Assembly (NCBI GenBank): GCA_964236445.1
Contig: CAXSDR010000061.1
Location: forward strand, 1 to 21,786
DNA length: 21,786 nt
Direction: 5' to 3'
Origin: CAXSDR01 sp964236445
GTDB lineage: Bacteria > Actinomycetota > Actinomycetes > Motilibacterales > Motilibacteraceae
A model generated the notes under the pieces. The model worked only from the letters and a program-made list of their open reading frames with translations, had not been told where the DNA came from and ran no database searches. Made by a program: the position numbers and the translations under genes. Positions 1 through 8,318 of the stretch are shown one piece after another. Numbering within the stretch: position 1 is the stretch's first letter; the number at the start of each line of letters is the position of its first letter.

Positions 1-1
1 C

Positions 2-541
2 GAGTTCGTGCGCGACCCCGACGCGCCGGACGGCCTGGAGCTCTATCGCGAGCGGCCCAACGTGGCGGTGCTGCGGACCTTCTCCAAGGCCTACGGACTC
101 GCCGGGCTGCGCGTCGGGTTCGCCATCGCGCACACACCCGTCGCCGACGCCCTGCGCAAGACCGCAGTCCCGTTCGGGGTCAGTGGCCTCGCCCAGGTCG
201 CGGCCGTCGCGAGCCTCGCCGCCGAGGCCGAGCTGGCCGAGCGCGTCGATCACCTCGTCGCCGAGAGAGAGCGTGTCGGTGCCGAGCTGCGCATGCAGGG
301 CTGGACGCCGCCCGACAGCGAGGCCAACTTCGTGTGGCTCGAGACGGGCGCGGCCACCGCCGCGTTCGCCGCCGCCTGCGACGAGGCCGGGGTCGTGGTG
401 CGCCCGTTCCTCGGGGACGGCGTTCGCGTGACCATCGGCAAGCCCGAGGCAAACGACCGCTTCCTCGCGGTGGCCGGGCGTTGGCGGGCCGCGTCGGGGG
501 ACCCCACGACCGGGCTCGGCGACGCCCTCCGGCACCGGTGA
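2..541 (+). CDS. pat: Pat/HisC-type aromatic or histidinol-phosphate aminotransferase, 3' part
   Basis: This is the C-terminal 179 residues of a PLP-dependent class I/II aminotransferase; the reading frame is open to the left window edge, so the N-terminal half lies outside. The Schiff-base lysine is in FSKAYGLAGLRVG (Lys codon 86-88), the signature of histidinol-phosphate and aromatic aminotransferases. Further downstream are the family blocks ANFVWLETG and VVVRPFLGDGVRVTIG, the latter holding the Arg that binds the substrate carboxylate. From memory these blocks match mycobacterial Pat (phenylalanine/aromatic aminotransferase) better than operon-borne HisC, and no his genes are adjacent. 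Expected role: transamination of phenylpyruvate or imidazole-acetol phosphate with glutamate in the cytosol. Its TGA overlaps the GTG start of the next gene. HisC is the alternative name; the fragment alone cannot separate the two. Confidence 0.85.
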   Translation, partial: EFVRDPDAPDGLELYRERPNVAVLRTFSKAYGLAGLRVGFAIAHTPVADALRKTAVPFGVSGLAQVAAVASLAAEAELAERVDHLVAERERVGAELRMQGWTPPDSEANFVWLETGAATAAFAAACDEAGVVVRPFLGDGVRVTIGKPEANDRFLAVAGRWRAASGDPTTGLGDALRHR

Positions 542-3309
542 GCAGCACCGACGGATTCGACGCGGACGCGACCTACGGGACCGGTGACCCGTTGGCGACG
601 CTCGCGACGCTGCAGGAGGTCACCGCCGCCTACTCCCGTGCGCACGACGTGTCTGCCGTCGTCGCGGTCACTGCCTACGTGGGCCGGGTCGTCCTCGCCG
701 CCGACAACGTCGTCATCGCCCGTCTCGAGCCGGCGACGCGCACGTTTCGGATGTTGGGGTCAGAAGGCCTGCACCCTGACGACGCGGCGGCCTATGCCAC
801 CTGGCCGGCCGACGCGGACCTGCCCTCCGGCGATGCACTGCGCTCCCGCCGGCCGTTGGTGCTGCGGTCCAACGACGAGCTGAAGGAGCGCTACCCCGCC
901 TTCTGGGTGCAGGGCGCGGCGCGTGACGAGACCATGATCACCTTGCCGTTGCTCGACGGGGACGAGGTCGTCGGCATCCTGGCCCTCGGCTGGCGCGCCT
1001 CCGGGGTCGTCGACGAGGTCGGGGTCGCGCTGCTGCGGGCCATCGCCACCCAGTGCGCGCAGGCCCTCGAGCGGGCCCGCCTCTATGACGCCGAACGCGT
1101 CGCCCGCCAACGCGCCGAGGACACCGCCGAGCGGCTCGAGGCCCTGCAGACCGTGACCGCGCGCCTCGCCGGAGCGGTGGACGTGCAGCAGGTCGCCGAC
1201 GTCATCATCGAGCACGCGACCCACGGCGCTGGAGCCACCCGCGCGCTGCTGCGCCGCGTCGAGCCACTCACCGGGGACCTCGTCCTGGTGGGCTCGCGGG
1301 GGCTCGGGGAGTCACAGGGTGGCGGCGGCATCCGGGTGGTGCCCGGCGGGGCGGCGGTGCCGGTTGCCGACGCCGTACGCCGTCGCGCCCCGGTCCTCGT
1401 GGCCGGCCGGGCAGACCGTGACCGGCTCTATCCGCACCTCGCCGGCACGCCGATGCTGACCGCGAGCTATCTCGTGCTCCCGCTGCCCGTCGACGAGCGT
1501 GTGCTGGGCGCCCTGATTCTCGGCTGGGACGACGGGCGCGCTCCGTCGAGCGCAGAGCTGGTGTTCCTCGAGGCGCTCGCGCGCCAGTGCGGCCAGGCGC
1601 TGGACCGCGCCGAGCTCTACGGTGCCGAGCAGACCGCCCGGCGGCGCGCCGAGGACGTCGCGGCGCAGCTGCGGGTGCAGCAGGAGCTTACCGCCCGGCT
1701 CTCCGAGGCCGTCGACAGCGCGGGCGTGGCCTCCGCGATCCTCGACCACGCGACGAGCGCGCTCGGCGCTCTCGGCGGGATCGTGATGCGCTACGACGAG
1801 GACCGCCAGCTGCTCGTCACGCTCGCGCTGCGGGGCACGGACGCCGGCACCGACGAGGCGCTGTTCGCCGAGGACCAGTCGATCGGTGCCGACACCCCCG
1901 CCGGGGACTGCCTGCGGCGGCGGGCGGCGGTCGTCGTGCGAGACCGCACCGAGCGCGAGGCGCGTTATCCGCACCTGGTGCAGGTGCCCGGGGCGGCAGC
2001 GTTCGTCTATGTCCCGCTTTTCCTCGACGAACGCGCCATCGGGGTGCTCGGCCTCGACCTCGTCGAAGGGTTCGGCTGGACCGTCGGCGACTCCGATTTC
2101 CTCGACGCCCTGGCCAACCAGTGCGCGCAGGCGCTCGAGCGGGCTCGCCTCTATGACACGACCCGCGACGTGGCGCGCACGCTGCAGCACAGCCTTCTGC
2201 CAGGGCACCCGCCGGCGATTCCCGGCGTCGAGATCGCTGTGCGCTATCGCCCCATCGGTGGGCGCGCCGAGGTCGGTGGGGACTTCTACGACGTGTTCCG
2301 CGTGCTGCCGGGCCGCTGGGGCGTCGTGATCGGCGACGTGTCGGGCAAGGGCGTGAGCGCCGCGTCGCTGACCGCTCTGGCCCGCTACACCGTGCGTGCG
2401 GTCGCTCCGACGAGTGCGGCGCCCTCGGACGTGCTGGGCTCGCTCAACAGCGCCGTGCTCGAGTTCGCGGCCGGCGACGACCGCTTCTGCACCGTCGCCT
2501 ATCTCGACGTACGCCCGGAGCCAGGGCGCCTCGCCCTTCGCCTGAGCGTGGGTGGCCATCCGCTTCCGCTGCTGCGCCGGGCCGACGGCAAGGTCGAGGC
2601 CGTCGGCATCCCGGGCATGGCGGTGGGGATGCTGCCCGTCGCGTACGCCGAGGACGTCGACCTGGTGATGGAGCCCGGTGACCTCCTGGTGATGGTGACC
2701 GACGGTGTCACCGAGGCCCGTGCGCCCGACGGCACGTGGGTGCCGGACGTCGTCGAGCGGGTGCTGGCGGGCATTCCCGACCCGGCGACGTGTGACGCCG
2801 AGGACGTGGCCGACCGCATCGAGCGCTCGGTGCTCGACGTGCAGGCAGGCAGACCGCGTGACGACCTCGCGGTCGTCGTGCTGCGGGTCCCCGTGGAGCA
2901 GGGGCGGCGGCTGCGTACGGCGTCGACGTCGGCCTCCTTGACGTTGGAGCGCGATCCGGCGAGCGTGGGCATCGCGCGGCGCCGGGCCTACGCGATGCTC
3001 GTGGACGCGGGTTATGACGACGCGGCAGATGTCACCGCGCTCCTGGTGTCCGAGGTGGTCACCAACGCGATCCTGCACGCGCGCACTTCCGTCGGGATCC
3101 GCATCGACGTGGTTCCTGACCGGGTGCACGTCGAGGTGAGCGACGGCAGCTTCCGCGTGCCGGTGCGGCGCGACGCGGGTGTGGATTCGACGGGCGGACG
3201 AGGGCTCCTGCTGCTCGACCGGCTGGCCGCGGCGTGGGGGGTCGCCCGACGCGACGATGGCAAGGCCGTGTGGTTCGACGTTGCGTTGCATACAGCCGAG
3301 GTGCGCTGA
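538..3309 (+). CDS. Triple-GAF SpoIIE-type PP2C phosphatase with C-terminal GHKL ATPase domain
   Basis: This is a 923-residue cytosolic sensor/regulator. Three GAF domains lie at about residues 25-180, 205-360 and 382-538, each ending in a helix with a QCAQALERARLYD-type motif and joined by coiled-coil linkers. A SpoIIE-type PP2C phosphatase follows (about 542-780) with metal-site blocks GGDFYD (Asp near 582), GDVSGKG (near 599), VTDGVTEAR and DDLAVVVL. A HATPase_c (RsbW-like) domain ends the protein (about 790-920) with N-box SEVVTNAILHA, a conserved SDGS Asp and G-box GGRGLLLLDRL. Known relatives dephosphorylate STAS anti-sigma-factor antagonists; the kinase-like half resembles anti-sigma factors. 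The inference is a ligand- or redox-sensing switch in stress or sigma-factor control. The start is GTG at 538, within the end of the aminotransferase gene (GTGA overlap); the frame is open further upstream, but that part is antisense-like Arg-rich translation. No cognate STAS gene is in the window. Confidence 0.93.
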   Translation: MSSTDGFDADATYGTGDPLATLATLQEVTAAYSRAHDVSAVVAVTAYVGRVVLAADNVVIARLEPATRTFRMLGSEGLHPDDAAAYATWPADADLPSGDALRSRRPLVLRSNDELKERYPAFWVQGAARDETMITLPLLDGDEVVGILALGWRASGVVDEVGVALLRAIATQCAQALERARLYDAERVARQRAEDTAERLEALQTVTARLAGAVDVQQVADVIIEHATHGAGATRALLRRVEPLTGDLVLVGSRGLGESQGGGGIRVVPGGAAVPVADAVRRRAPVLVAGRADRDRLYPHLAGTPMLTASYLVLPLPVDERVLGALILGWDDGRAPSSAELVFLEALARQCGQALDRAELYGAEQTARRRAEDVAAQLRVQQELTARLSEAVDSAGVASAILDHATSALGALGGIVMRYDEDRQLLVTLALRGTDAGTDEALFAEDQSIGADTPAGDCLRRRAAVVVRDRTEREARYPHLVQVPGAAAFVYVPLFLDERAIGVLGLDLVEGFGWTVGDSDFLDALANQCAQALERARLYDTTRDVARTLQHSLLPGHPPAIPGVEIAVRYRPIGGRAEVGGDFYDVFRVLPGRWGVVIGDVSGKGVSAASLTALARYTVRAVAPTSAAPSDVLGSLNSAVLEFAAGDDRFCTVAYLDVRPEPGRLALRLSVGGHPLPLLRRADGKVEAVGIPGMAVGMLPVAYAEDVDLVMEPGDLLVMVTDGVTEARAPDGTWVPDVVERVLAGIPDPATCDAEDVADRIERSVLDVQAGRPRDDLAVVVLRVPVEQGRRLRTASTSASLTLERDPASVGIARRRAYAMLVDAGYDDAADVTALLVSEVVTNAILHARTSVGIRIDVVPDRVHVEVSDGSFRVPVRRDAGVDSTGGRGLLLLDRLAAAWGVARRDDGKAVWFDVALHTAEVR

Positions 3310-3372
3310 GAGCAGCGGGCTGGGTCTCGCGGTGGCCGCGCGGACCGTGCACCGCGTGGGGCCTGCGGTGCC

Positions 3373-3378
3373 TACAGT
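3373..3378 (+). promoter_or_regulatory. Possible -10 element (TACAGT) before the small CxxC gene
   Basis: TACAGT fits the actinobacterial TANNNT -10 pattern and would start transcription near 3384, about 100 nt before the ATG at 3488. No good -35 is visible at the expected distance, so this is only a candidate. Confidence 0.3.
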
Positions 3379-3394
3379 GGGAAGGGGCGCCGAG

Positions 3395-3466
3395 ATGCTG
3401 CTGAACAGCTCGCCCAGGGCTCAAGGCCCTGTTGCGGCTGTCGATGTGGTGGACGTCACGCCTTGA
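3395..3466 (+). other. Possible 23-residue upstream ORF inside a structured leader
   Basis: An ATG at 3395, preceded by the purine-rich GAAGGGG at 3381-3387, opens a 23-codon frame (MLLNSSPRAQ... ending in DVTP) that stops at 3466, 21 nt before the next gene. Inside it CAGGGC (3415-3420) and GCCCTG (3426-3431) form a 6-bp hairpin with a 5-nt loop. A second possible stem, ACGTC...GACGT, sits near the stop codon. It may be a leader peptide or simply an untranslated leader; no homologue is recognised. Confidence 0.3.
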
Positions 3467-3487
3467 CGTTGCTGACCAGGAGGACAG

Positions 3488-3775
3488 ATGACGGTCACCA
3501 CCACCGCGCCGGTGAGCCGGATGCGCCGGGCGGCCCAGGTGCTGCGACGGTGGACGCCCATCGTGCACGGCACGACCTGCCCCGTGTGTCGCTACGAGGT
3601 TCCCGCGCTCGGCCTGTCCCCAGACGCCGAGATGGCGTGGTTCGAGCGGTTCGAGGGGCGCCCGTGTCCGTCGTGCACCGGACTCGCCGTCGGGCTCCTC
3701 GCCGGACTCGTGGCGATCGCCGTGCACAACCGCCCGATGAGCGGCTCTCGAGGTCAGGTCACGCTCTCGCGCTAG
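3488..3775 (+). CDS. Small CxxC-CxxC protein with one membrane segment, function unknown
   Basis: This is a 95-residue protein of no family I recognise. Two CxxC pairs (C31/C34 in CPVC and C60/C63 in CPSC), 26 residues apart, have the geometry of a zinc-ribbon or a redox or iron site. The second pair is followed at once by a hydrophobic stretch at about 65-79 that could be one membrane helix, and the tail is basic and polar. The start is ATG at 3488, chosen because a strong AGGAGG (3478-3483) precedes it by 4 nt. It lies 178 nt after the GAF/PP2C gene and converges on the aldehyde dehydrogenase gene, from which it is separated by 11 nt. A zinc-stabilised small membrane protein is the simplest reading. 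Confidence 0.75.
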   Translation: MTVTTTAPVSRMRRAAQVLRRWTPIVHGTTCPVCRYEVPALGLSPDAEMAWFERFEGRPCPSCTGLAVGLLAGLVAIAVHNRPMSGSRGQVTLSR

Positions 3776-3786
3776 CCCTTTGCCTA

Positions 3787-5175
3787 TCAGCTGCGCTCGG
3801 CGACCCACACGGTCTTGGCGTTGCAGAACCCCCGGATGCCGAGCGCTGCGAGTTCGCGGCCGTAGCCGGACCGTTTGACGCCGCCGAACGGCAGCTGGGG
3901 AAAGGACGTCACCATGCCGTTGACGAACACCGCGCCCGCCTCGAGCTCGTCGACGAACCGGCGTTGCTGCGCGTCGTCGCTGGTCCAGACGCTCGAGCCG
4001 AGGCCGAACGGTGAGTCGTTGGCCAGGCGCAGGGCCTCGTCGTCGTCGGCCGCGCGCAGGAGCACCGCCACCGGTCCGAACACCTCCTCGTGGAACACCC
4101 GCATCCCGGGTGTCACGCCGGTGAGGACGGTCGGCGGATAGAACCAGCCGGGGCCGTCCGTGACAGCCCCGCCGCAGTGCACCGTCGCTCCGCCGGCCCT
4201 GGCGTCCTCGACGAGCTCGTGGACCTCGCGACGGCCCTGCTCGTCGACCAGCGGGCCGATGTCGGTGACCGGGTCCATCGGGTCGCCTAGCCGCTGCGCG
4301 ACCATGCCGGCGACGAAGGCGTCGAGCCACGTGTCCCAGACGTCGGCGTGCACGATGAAGCGCTTCGCGGCGATGCAGGACTGGCCGTTGTTCTGGCAGC
4401 GAGCGGTCACGCCGACGGAGGCGGAGTGCTCGATGTCGGCGCTGGCGAGCACGATGAACGGGTCGCTCCCACCCAGCTCCAGGACGCTCGGCTTCACCTC
4501 GTCCGCGGCGATGGCGGCGACGGCGCGTCCTGCAGCCTCGCTGCCGGTCAGCGTCACCGCGGCGACCCTCGGGTCGCGCAGCACGGCCTCGACAGCGGCA
4601 GCGCCCACGAGCAGCGTCTGGAAGCTCCCGTCGGGAAATCCGGCCTCGGCCAGGACACGCTCCAGCCGCAGGGCGCTGCGCGGCACATTCGAGGCGTGCT
4701 TGAGCAGGCCGACGTTGCCCGCCATGAGGGCGGGGGCGGCGAAGCGTACGGTCTGCCACAGCGGGAAGTTCCATGGCATCACGGCCAGCACCGGCCCCAG
4801 CGGCCGCCAGCGAGTGAGGGCAGACGCGGCACCGACGTCGGCGGGCCGGGCGAGCGGCTCGTCGGCCAGAAATCCGGCCGCGTGCTCGGCGTAGAAGCGC
4901 AGACCGTCCGCGCACTTGGCGACCTCTGCCTGCGCCGCGCCGATGGTCTTGCCCATCTCGAGCACCATGTCGCGGGCGATGTCGTCACCGTCGCGGTCCA
5001 GCACGTCCGCAGCGGCCCGCATCCACGCGGCCCGCTGATCGAACGTCGTCGTCCGCAGAACGGCGAACGCCGCTGCGGCCCGAGCGATGCGCTCGTCGAC
5101 CGCAGCGGCGTCATGCGCTGCAAAACTTTCCAGTACCTCGCCGGTGGCGGGGTCGGTGACCGCGATCGCTGTCAT
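3787..5175 (-). CDS. gabD1: NADP-type succinate-semialdehyde dehydrogenase (GabD1-like)
   Basis: This is a 462-residue aldehyde dehydrogenase, the short form typical of GabD1/Sad-type enzymes. The catalytic cysteine is C267 in NNGQSCIAAKRF and the general-base glutamate is E233 in LELGGSDPF. The cofactor-binding blocks PWNFPLWQ and TLTGSEAAG and the C-terminal block PFGGVKRSGYGREL are intact. From memory it follows M. tuberculosis GabD1 (Rv0234c) closely over the whole length, including the N-terminal ITDPATGEV-type strand. Expected reaction: oxidation of succinic semialdehyde to succinate with NAD(P)+, closing the GABA shunt or a 2-oxoglutarate bypass; other short aldehydes are possible. The ATG at 5175 was chosen because the protein then begins where the family does; the frame extends upstream into Arg-rich shadow. 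It lies 20 nt downstream of the DUF6458-like gene on the same strand and may be co-transcribed with it. Confidence 0.9.
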   Translation of the reverse strand: MTAIAVTDPATGEVLESFAAHDAAAVDERIARAAAAFAVLRTTTFDQRAAWMRAAADVLDRDGDDIARDMVLEMGKTIGAAQAEVAKCADGLRFYAEHAAGFLADEPLARPADVGAASALTRWRPLGPVLAVMPWNFPLWQTVRFAAPALMAGNVGLLKHASNVPRSALRLERVLAEAGFPDGSFQTLLVGAAAVEAVLRDPRVAAVTLTGSEAAGRAVAAIAADEVKPSVLELGGSDPFIVLASADIEHSASVGVTARCQNNGQSCIAAKRFIVHADVWDTWLDAFVAGMVAQRLGDPMDPVTDIGPLVDEQGRREVHELVEDARAGGATVHCGGAVTDGPGWFYPPTVLTGVTPGMRVFHEEVFGPVAVLLRAADDDEALRLANDSPFGLGSSVWTSDDAQQRRFVDELEAGAVFVNGMVTSFPQLPFGGVKRSGYGRELAALGIRGFCNAKTVWVAERS

Positions 5176-5195
5176 GCGCGATCGGCCACTCCGAA

Positions 5196-5459
5196 CTAGT
5201 AGCGCGGGCCGCGGTCGTCGTAGACCCGACGCTCCTCGACGACGGCGCCACCCACCACGGGGGCGTCGGTCACGACCGGCGCGGCGCTGATGCGCCGGCG
5301 GGGAGCGAAGAGGGTGAAGGTCAGGACCAGCCCGAGCACACCCGCGGCGACGAGGATCCATCCGACGACCTGGATGTCGAGGCCCGAGATGCTCGCGTGC
5401 ACGGCGAGCGCGAGAACCAGCCCTGCTGCGATGAGAAAGACGCTGACTCCGATGCCCAC
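5196..5459 (-). CDS. DUF6458-like two-helix small membrane protein
   Basis: This 87-residue protein begins MGIGVSVFLIAAGLVLALAV, with a first membrane helix at about 3-20, a short loop containing GLD, a second helix at about 31-50, and a cytoplasmic Arg/Pro/Val-rich tail ending DDRGPRY. The N-terminal block and the GLDIQVVGWILVAAGVLGL second helix are those of the actinobacterial DUF6458 family, which has no known function. The start is GTG at 5459: an excellent AAGGAGG (complement of 5467-5473) lies 7 nt upstream, and family members begin at this residue. The frame is open further upstream but without protein-like composition. It is probably the first gene of a two-gene unit with gabD1. Confidence 0.85.
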   Translation of the reverse strand: MGIGVSVFLIAAGLVLALAVHASISGLDIQVVGWILVAAGVLGLVLTFTLFAPRRRISAAPVVTDAPVVGGAVVEERRVYDDRGPRY

Positions 5460-5695
5460 GAGGAATCCTCCTTGGCGGGGCGGGCGACCCGATGTGCCCG
5501 CGCTCTGGCCACGGTCTACCCGATCGTGGGGCTCGTCACACCATGACCCTGCAGGTCGTGGGCCGGACGGGTGACAGGACCACCGTCGCCGGGACCGGGG
5601 TCCAGGAACCCGATGCACTGGTCGACGGGGATATCCAGGGTGCGCACTCCGTTCGTGCCACGACATGACTCAGCATCCACAGCAGGGGGCAGCGC
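5460..5695. other. Divergent intergenic region between the DUF6458-like and GGDEF/EAL genes
   Basis: These 236 nt separate two divergent genes and must hold both promoters. Apart from the AAGGAGG for the left gene and the CAGGGGG (5684-5690 region) before the GTG at 5696, I see no convincing -35/-10 pair, operator or terminator. Confidence 0.5.
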
Positions 5696-7849
5696 GTGCG
5701 GCGAGCGCAGGCAGCGGAGGCCTCCCGGCGCCACCACGACCTGGTCCACACGCTGGGCCGGGCGGTGGCGGCCCAGCTCATCCTGGCCGTCCTCGCGGTG
5801 ACCGGCCTCGCGATCGCGGCGGTGTCCGTGAGCCTGCCCACCACCCTTGCCGCCGCTGCTCTCGCTGTCGCCACCAGCACGGTCATCGGGCTGCTGGCAC
5901 TTCGGGCGGGCGTACGCGCAGCGCACGCCCGCGGCCAGGTCGCCACCCAGCTCGAGCGGCTCTATCTGTTCAGCCGGGCGGTCTGCGCCGCCCCCGAAGG
6001 CGACGACGTCGTCCGCACCGTCCTGCGCGCCATGCGCGACGTGCTCGGGGCCGACTACTCCGAGATGGCCGTCTTCACCAGTGCCCGGGGCGGCCACGTG
6101 CGCCGCACCGTCCTGGCCGATGACGACCTGGCCCGCATCGACACGATCGACACGATCGAGCGGAACGCACCCTGGCTGACCGAGTGGGTGGTGGGGGAGG
6201 GGTCGCCGATGATCGCGGCCCGCGGCACCGAGGACTCCGAGCAGCTGCTCTGGCTGCAGGGCCGCGGCTTCGTGGACGCCATCTCGGTGCCGCTGCGTGG
6301 CCGCGCCGGCATCATCGGCGTGCTCACCGTCGCCAACCGGCCGACAGGTCAACGCACCTTCGACGAGGAGGACGCCGAGCTGCTCGAGGTCGTCGCCGCT
6401 GATGCTGCGCACGCGGTGCGCAACGGCGAGCAGATCGAGCGGCTGCGCCACGAGGCCCGCCACGACGAGCTGACCCGGCTGCCCAACCGCGCCCACCTGC
6501 AGGCCACGGCTCGTGACGTGCTGCGCGGCGTCGAGCGCGGCGACGTCTCCGGGATGGCGCTGCTGCTGGTCGACCTCAACGGCTTCAAGGAGGTCAACGA
6601 CACCCTCGGGCACCAGCAGGGTGACGAGCTGCTCGTCGAGGTCGCCGGCCGCTTCAGCGATGCAGCCGGTGGCGGCGCGTTGGTCTCGCGCCTCGGCGGT
6701 GACGAGTTCGCGGTGCTGCTGCCCGGCGTGGACAACGCCCACGACGCCGAGCTGCGCGCGCTGCGCCTGCTCGCGGCGCTGCAGGACCCGATCGTCGTCG
6801 ACGACCTGCACATCGAGATCGGCGCGGCGATCGGCATCTCCCTCGCGCCCGACATGGCGAACGAGGTCGAGGAGCTGCTGCGCCAGGCTGACGTCGCGAT
6901 GTATCTCGCCAAGACGGGCGACGACGGCGTACGCGTCTATGACGTCGACAACGACTCGCTGTCACCGCGGCGGCTGGAGCTCGTCGCCGAGCTGCGCGAG
7001 GCACTCGCGAACCAGCACCTCAAGGTGCACGTGCAGCCACAGCTCGACCTGGCGACCGGCCGCATCATCGCCGTCGAGGCGCTGGCGCGCTGGCGCCACC
7101 CGGCCCGCGGACACGTCTCGCCGGAGGACTTCGTCGAGGTCGCCGAGCGCAACGGCTTGATCCGCCCGCTGACCCTCGCGGTGCTCGAGGTGAGCCTGGC
7201 GGCGGTGTCGTCGTGGCAACGCTGGGCCGGTGACCAGACGCCCTCGATCGCGGTCAACCTCTCGCCGCGGATGCTGCTGGACCCCCACCTCGTGCAGGAG
7301 GTACGCGCGGGCCTCGCCCGCCACCACGTCCCCGCGCACCTGCTCACGCTGGAGATCACCGAGAGCAGCGTCATGACCGACTCGCCGCGTGCGCTGCAGG
7401 CGCTGCACGCGCTACGGACGCTCGGGGTCGGCCTGAGCGTCGACGACTTCGGCACGGGCTACAGCTCGCTGAGCTATCTGCGCCGACTGCCCGTCGACGA
7501 GGTCAAGATCGACCGCAGCTTCGTCATGGGCATGCTCACCGAGTCGGGCAGCGCGAGCATCGTGCGCTCGATCATCGACCTGGGCACCAACCTCGGCCTC
7601 ACCGTCGTCGCCGAGGGTGTCGAGGAACAGGCACAGCTCGACCGCCTGAGCCAGTGGGGGTGCACTCGCGCTCAGGGCTACCTCATCAGCGAGCCGATGC
7701 CGATCGCCGACTTCCCGGGCTGGCTGTCGTCGCACTACGCCGTCGGCGCGCCCCTGCTGGTGCCCAACCCCGAGACCGGCGAGGTCGGCGTCGTCACCCG
7801 GGTCGTGACCCCGCCTGCGGTCGTGCCCGCCGCGCGCAGGCGCGCCTGA
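5696..7849 (+). CDS. Membrane-anchored GAF-GGDEF-EAL cyclic-di-GMP turnover protein
   Basis: This is a 717-residue bifunctional c-di-GMP protein. Two membrane helices lie at about 23-46 and 49-69, a GAF sensor domain at about 85-245, a diguanylate cyclase domain with an intact GGDEF motif at 334-338 (context SRLGGDEFAVLLPG), and an EAL phosphodiesterase domain from about 435. The EAL domain keeps EAL (461-463), the metal-binding and loop block DDFGTGYSSLSYL, the catalytic-lysine block VKIDRSF, VVAEGVE and the late QGY motif. Both activities look possible. The usual RxxD inhibitory site five residues before GGDEF is absent, so product inhibition is probably weak. The start is GTG at 5696, the first start after an in-frame TGA at 5666-5668, with a purine-rich site just upstream. 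It acts at the inner face of the membrane, balancing c-di-GMP in response to a GAF ligand that is not identified. Confidence 0.93.
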   Translation: MRRAQAAEASRRHHDLVHTLGRAVAAQLILAVLAVTGLAIAAVSVSLPTTLAAAALAVATSTVIGLLALRAGVRAAHARGQVATQLERLYLFSRAVCAAPEGDDVVRTVLRAMRDVLGADYSEMAVFTSARGGHVRRTVLADDDLARIDTIDTIERNAPWLTEWVVGEGSPMIAARGTEDSEQLLWLQGRGFVDAISVPLRGRAGIIGVLTVANRPTGQRTFDEEDAELLEVVAADAAHAVRNGEQIERLRHEARHDELTRLPNRAHLQATARDVLRGVERGDVSGMALLLVDLNGFKEVNDTLGHQQGDELLVEVAGRFSDAAGGGALVSRLGGDEFAVLLPGVDNAHDAELRALRLLAALQDPIVVDDLHIEIGAAIGISLAPDMANEVEELLRQADVAMYLAKTGDDGVRVYDVDNDSLSPRRLELVAELREALANQHLKVHVQPQLDLATGRIIAVEALARWRHPARGHVSPEDFVEVAERNGLIRPLTLAVLEVSLAAVSSWQRWAGDQTPSIAVNLSPRMLLDPHLVQEVRAGLARHHVPAHLLTLEITESSVMTDSPRALQALHALRTLGVGLSVDDFGTGYSSLSYLRRLPVDEVKIDRSFVMGMLTESGSASIVRSIIDLGTNLGLTVVAEGVEEQAQLDRLSQWGCTRAQGYLISEPMPIADFPGWLSSHYAVGAPLLVPNPETGEVGVVTRVVTPPAVVPAARRRA

Positions 7850-7926
7850 GCACGTCCCCACCGACCGACGAGCAGCCCGACGGCAAGTCCCGGAAGCTGC
7901 GGCTCGAACCCGGCGTCGAAGGCGGC

Positions 7927-8318
7927 CTACGCGCTCAGCGCGCCGAAGAACCAGCAGGCGAGTCCCGTGAGCACCAACCACCCTGTGCTGTCGGGGTCTG
8001 GCGCGGGTACGTGAGGCACCTGAGCCGGCCCCACCGTGCCCACTTCTCGGGCACGAGCTCGACGGTGAAGCCGTCATGGCAGCCCGGCGTCGAAGACCTC
8101 GAGATGACGCGTCCGCGGCCGGCCCAAGCCGGCGAGAACCGCCGCCCGTCGAAGCGGTCAGAACTCCAGGGCAGTGCTCGCTGCACGCCCTCGACCACCA
8201 GCTCGGCGGGCACGGACCACAGCGTGGACGGCCGCAGTTCGTCGATGGTCCGCCTGATGTCGTACGGCGTCGGCTCACGAGCCTGCGCGACCACCTGAGG
8301 AACCTCGCTGTCGATCAT
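7927..8318 (-). pseudogene. Small gene with apparent frameshifts, possible C-terminal membrane helix
   Basis: From an ATG at 8318 the minus strand reads MIDSEVPQVVAQAREPTPYD and on to a good protein-like stretch FTVELVPEKWARWGRLR. After about 8020 this frame becomes Cys/Ser/Arg-rich and stops at 7935. The neighbouring frame, over the same bases, instead reads VPHVPAPDPDSTGWLVLTGL and ends in a hydrophobic helix WFFGALSA with a stop at 7927. A similar switch may occur near 8150 and 8080, where the other frame reads RHLEVFDAGLP. The simplest reading is one gene of about 130 residues, with a soluble N-terminus and a C-terminal membrane anchor, broken by one or more single-base indels. These may be real decay or draft-assembly errors. 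No family is recognised. It converges on the GGDEF/EAL gene and diverges from the GH3 gene. Confidence 0.45.

Noticed and set aside
1312..3291. 659-codon open frame on the minus strand opposite the GAF/PP2C gene
   Set aside because: It lies fully antisense to a gene with clear domains, is rich in Arg, His and Gly, and has no recognisable motif; such frames are expected at this GC content.
3059..4915. 618-codon minus-strand frame across the CxxC gene and the gabD1 region
   Set aside because: Arg/Ala-rich composition with no domain; it is a frame shadow of gabD1 and of the PP2C gene.
7895..7925. GGGTTCGAGCC on the minus strand, resembling a tRNA T-arm
   Set aside because: The five bases on either side do not pair, and no acceptor or anticodon stem is found.
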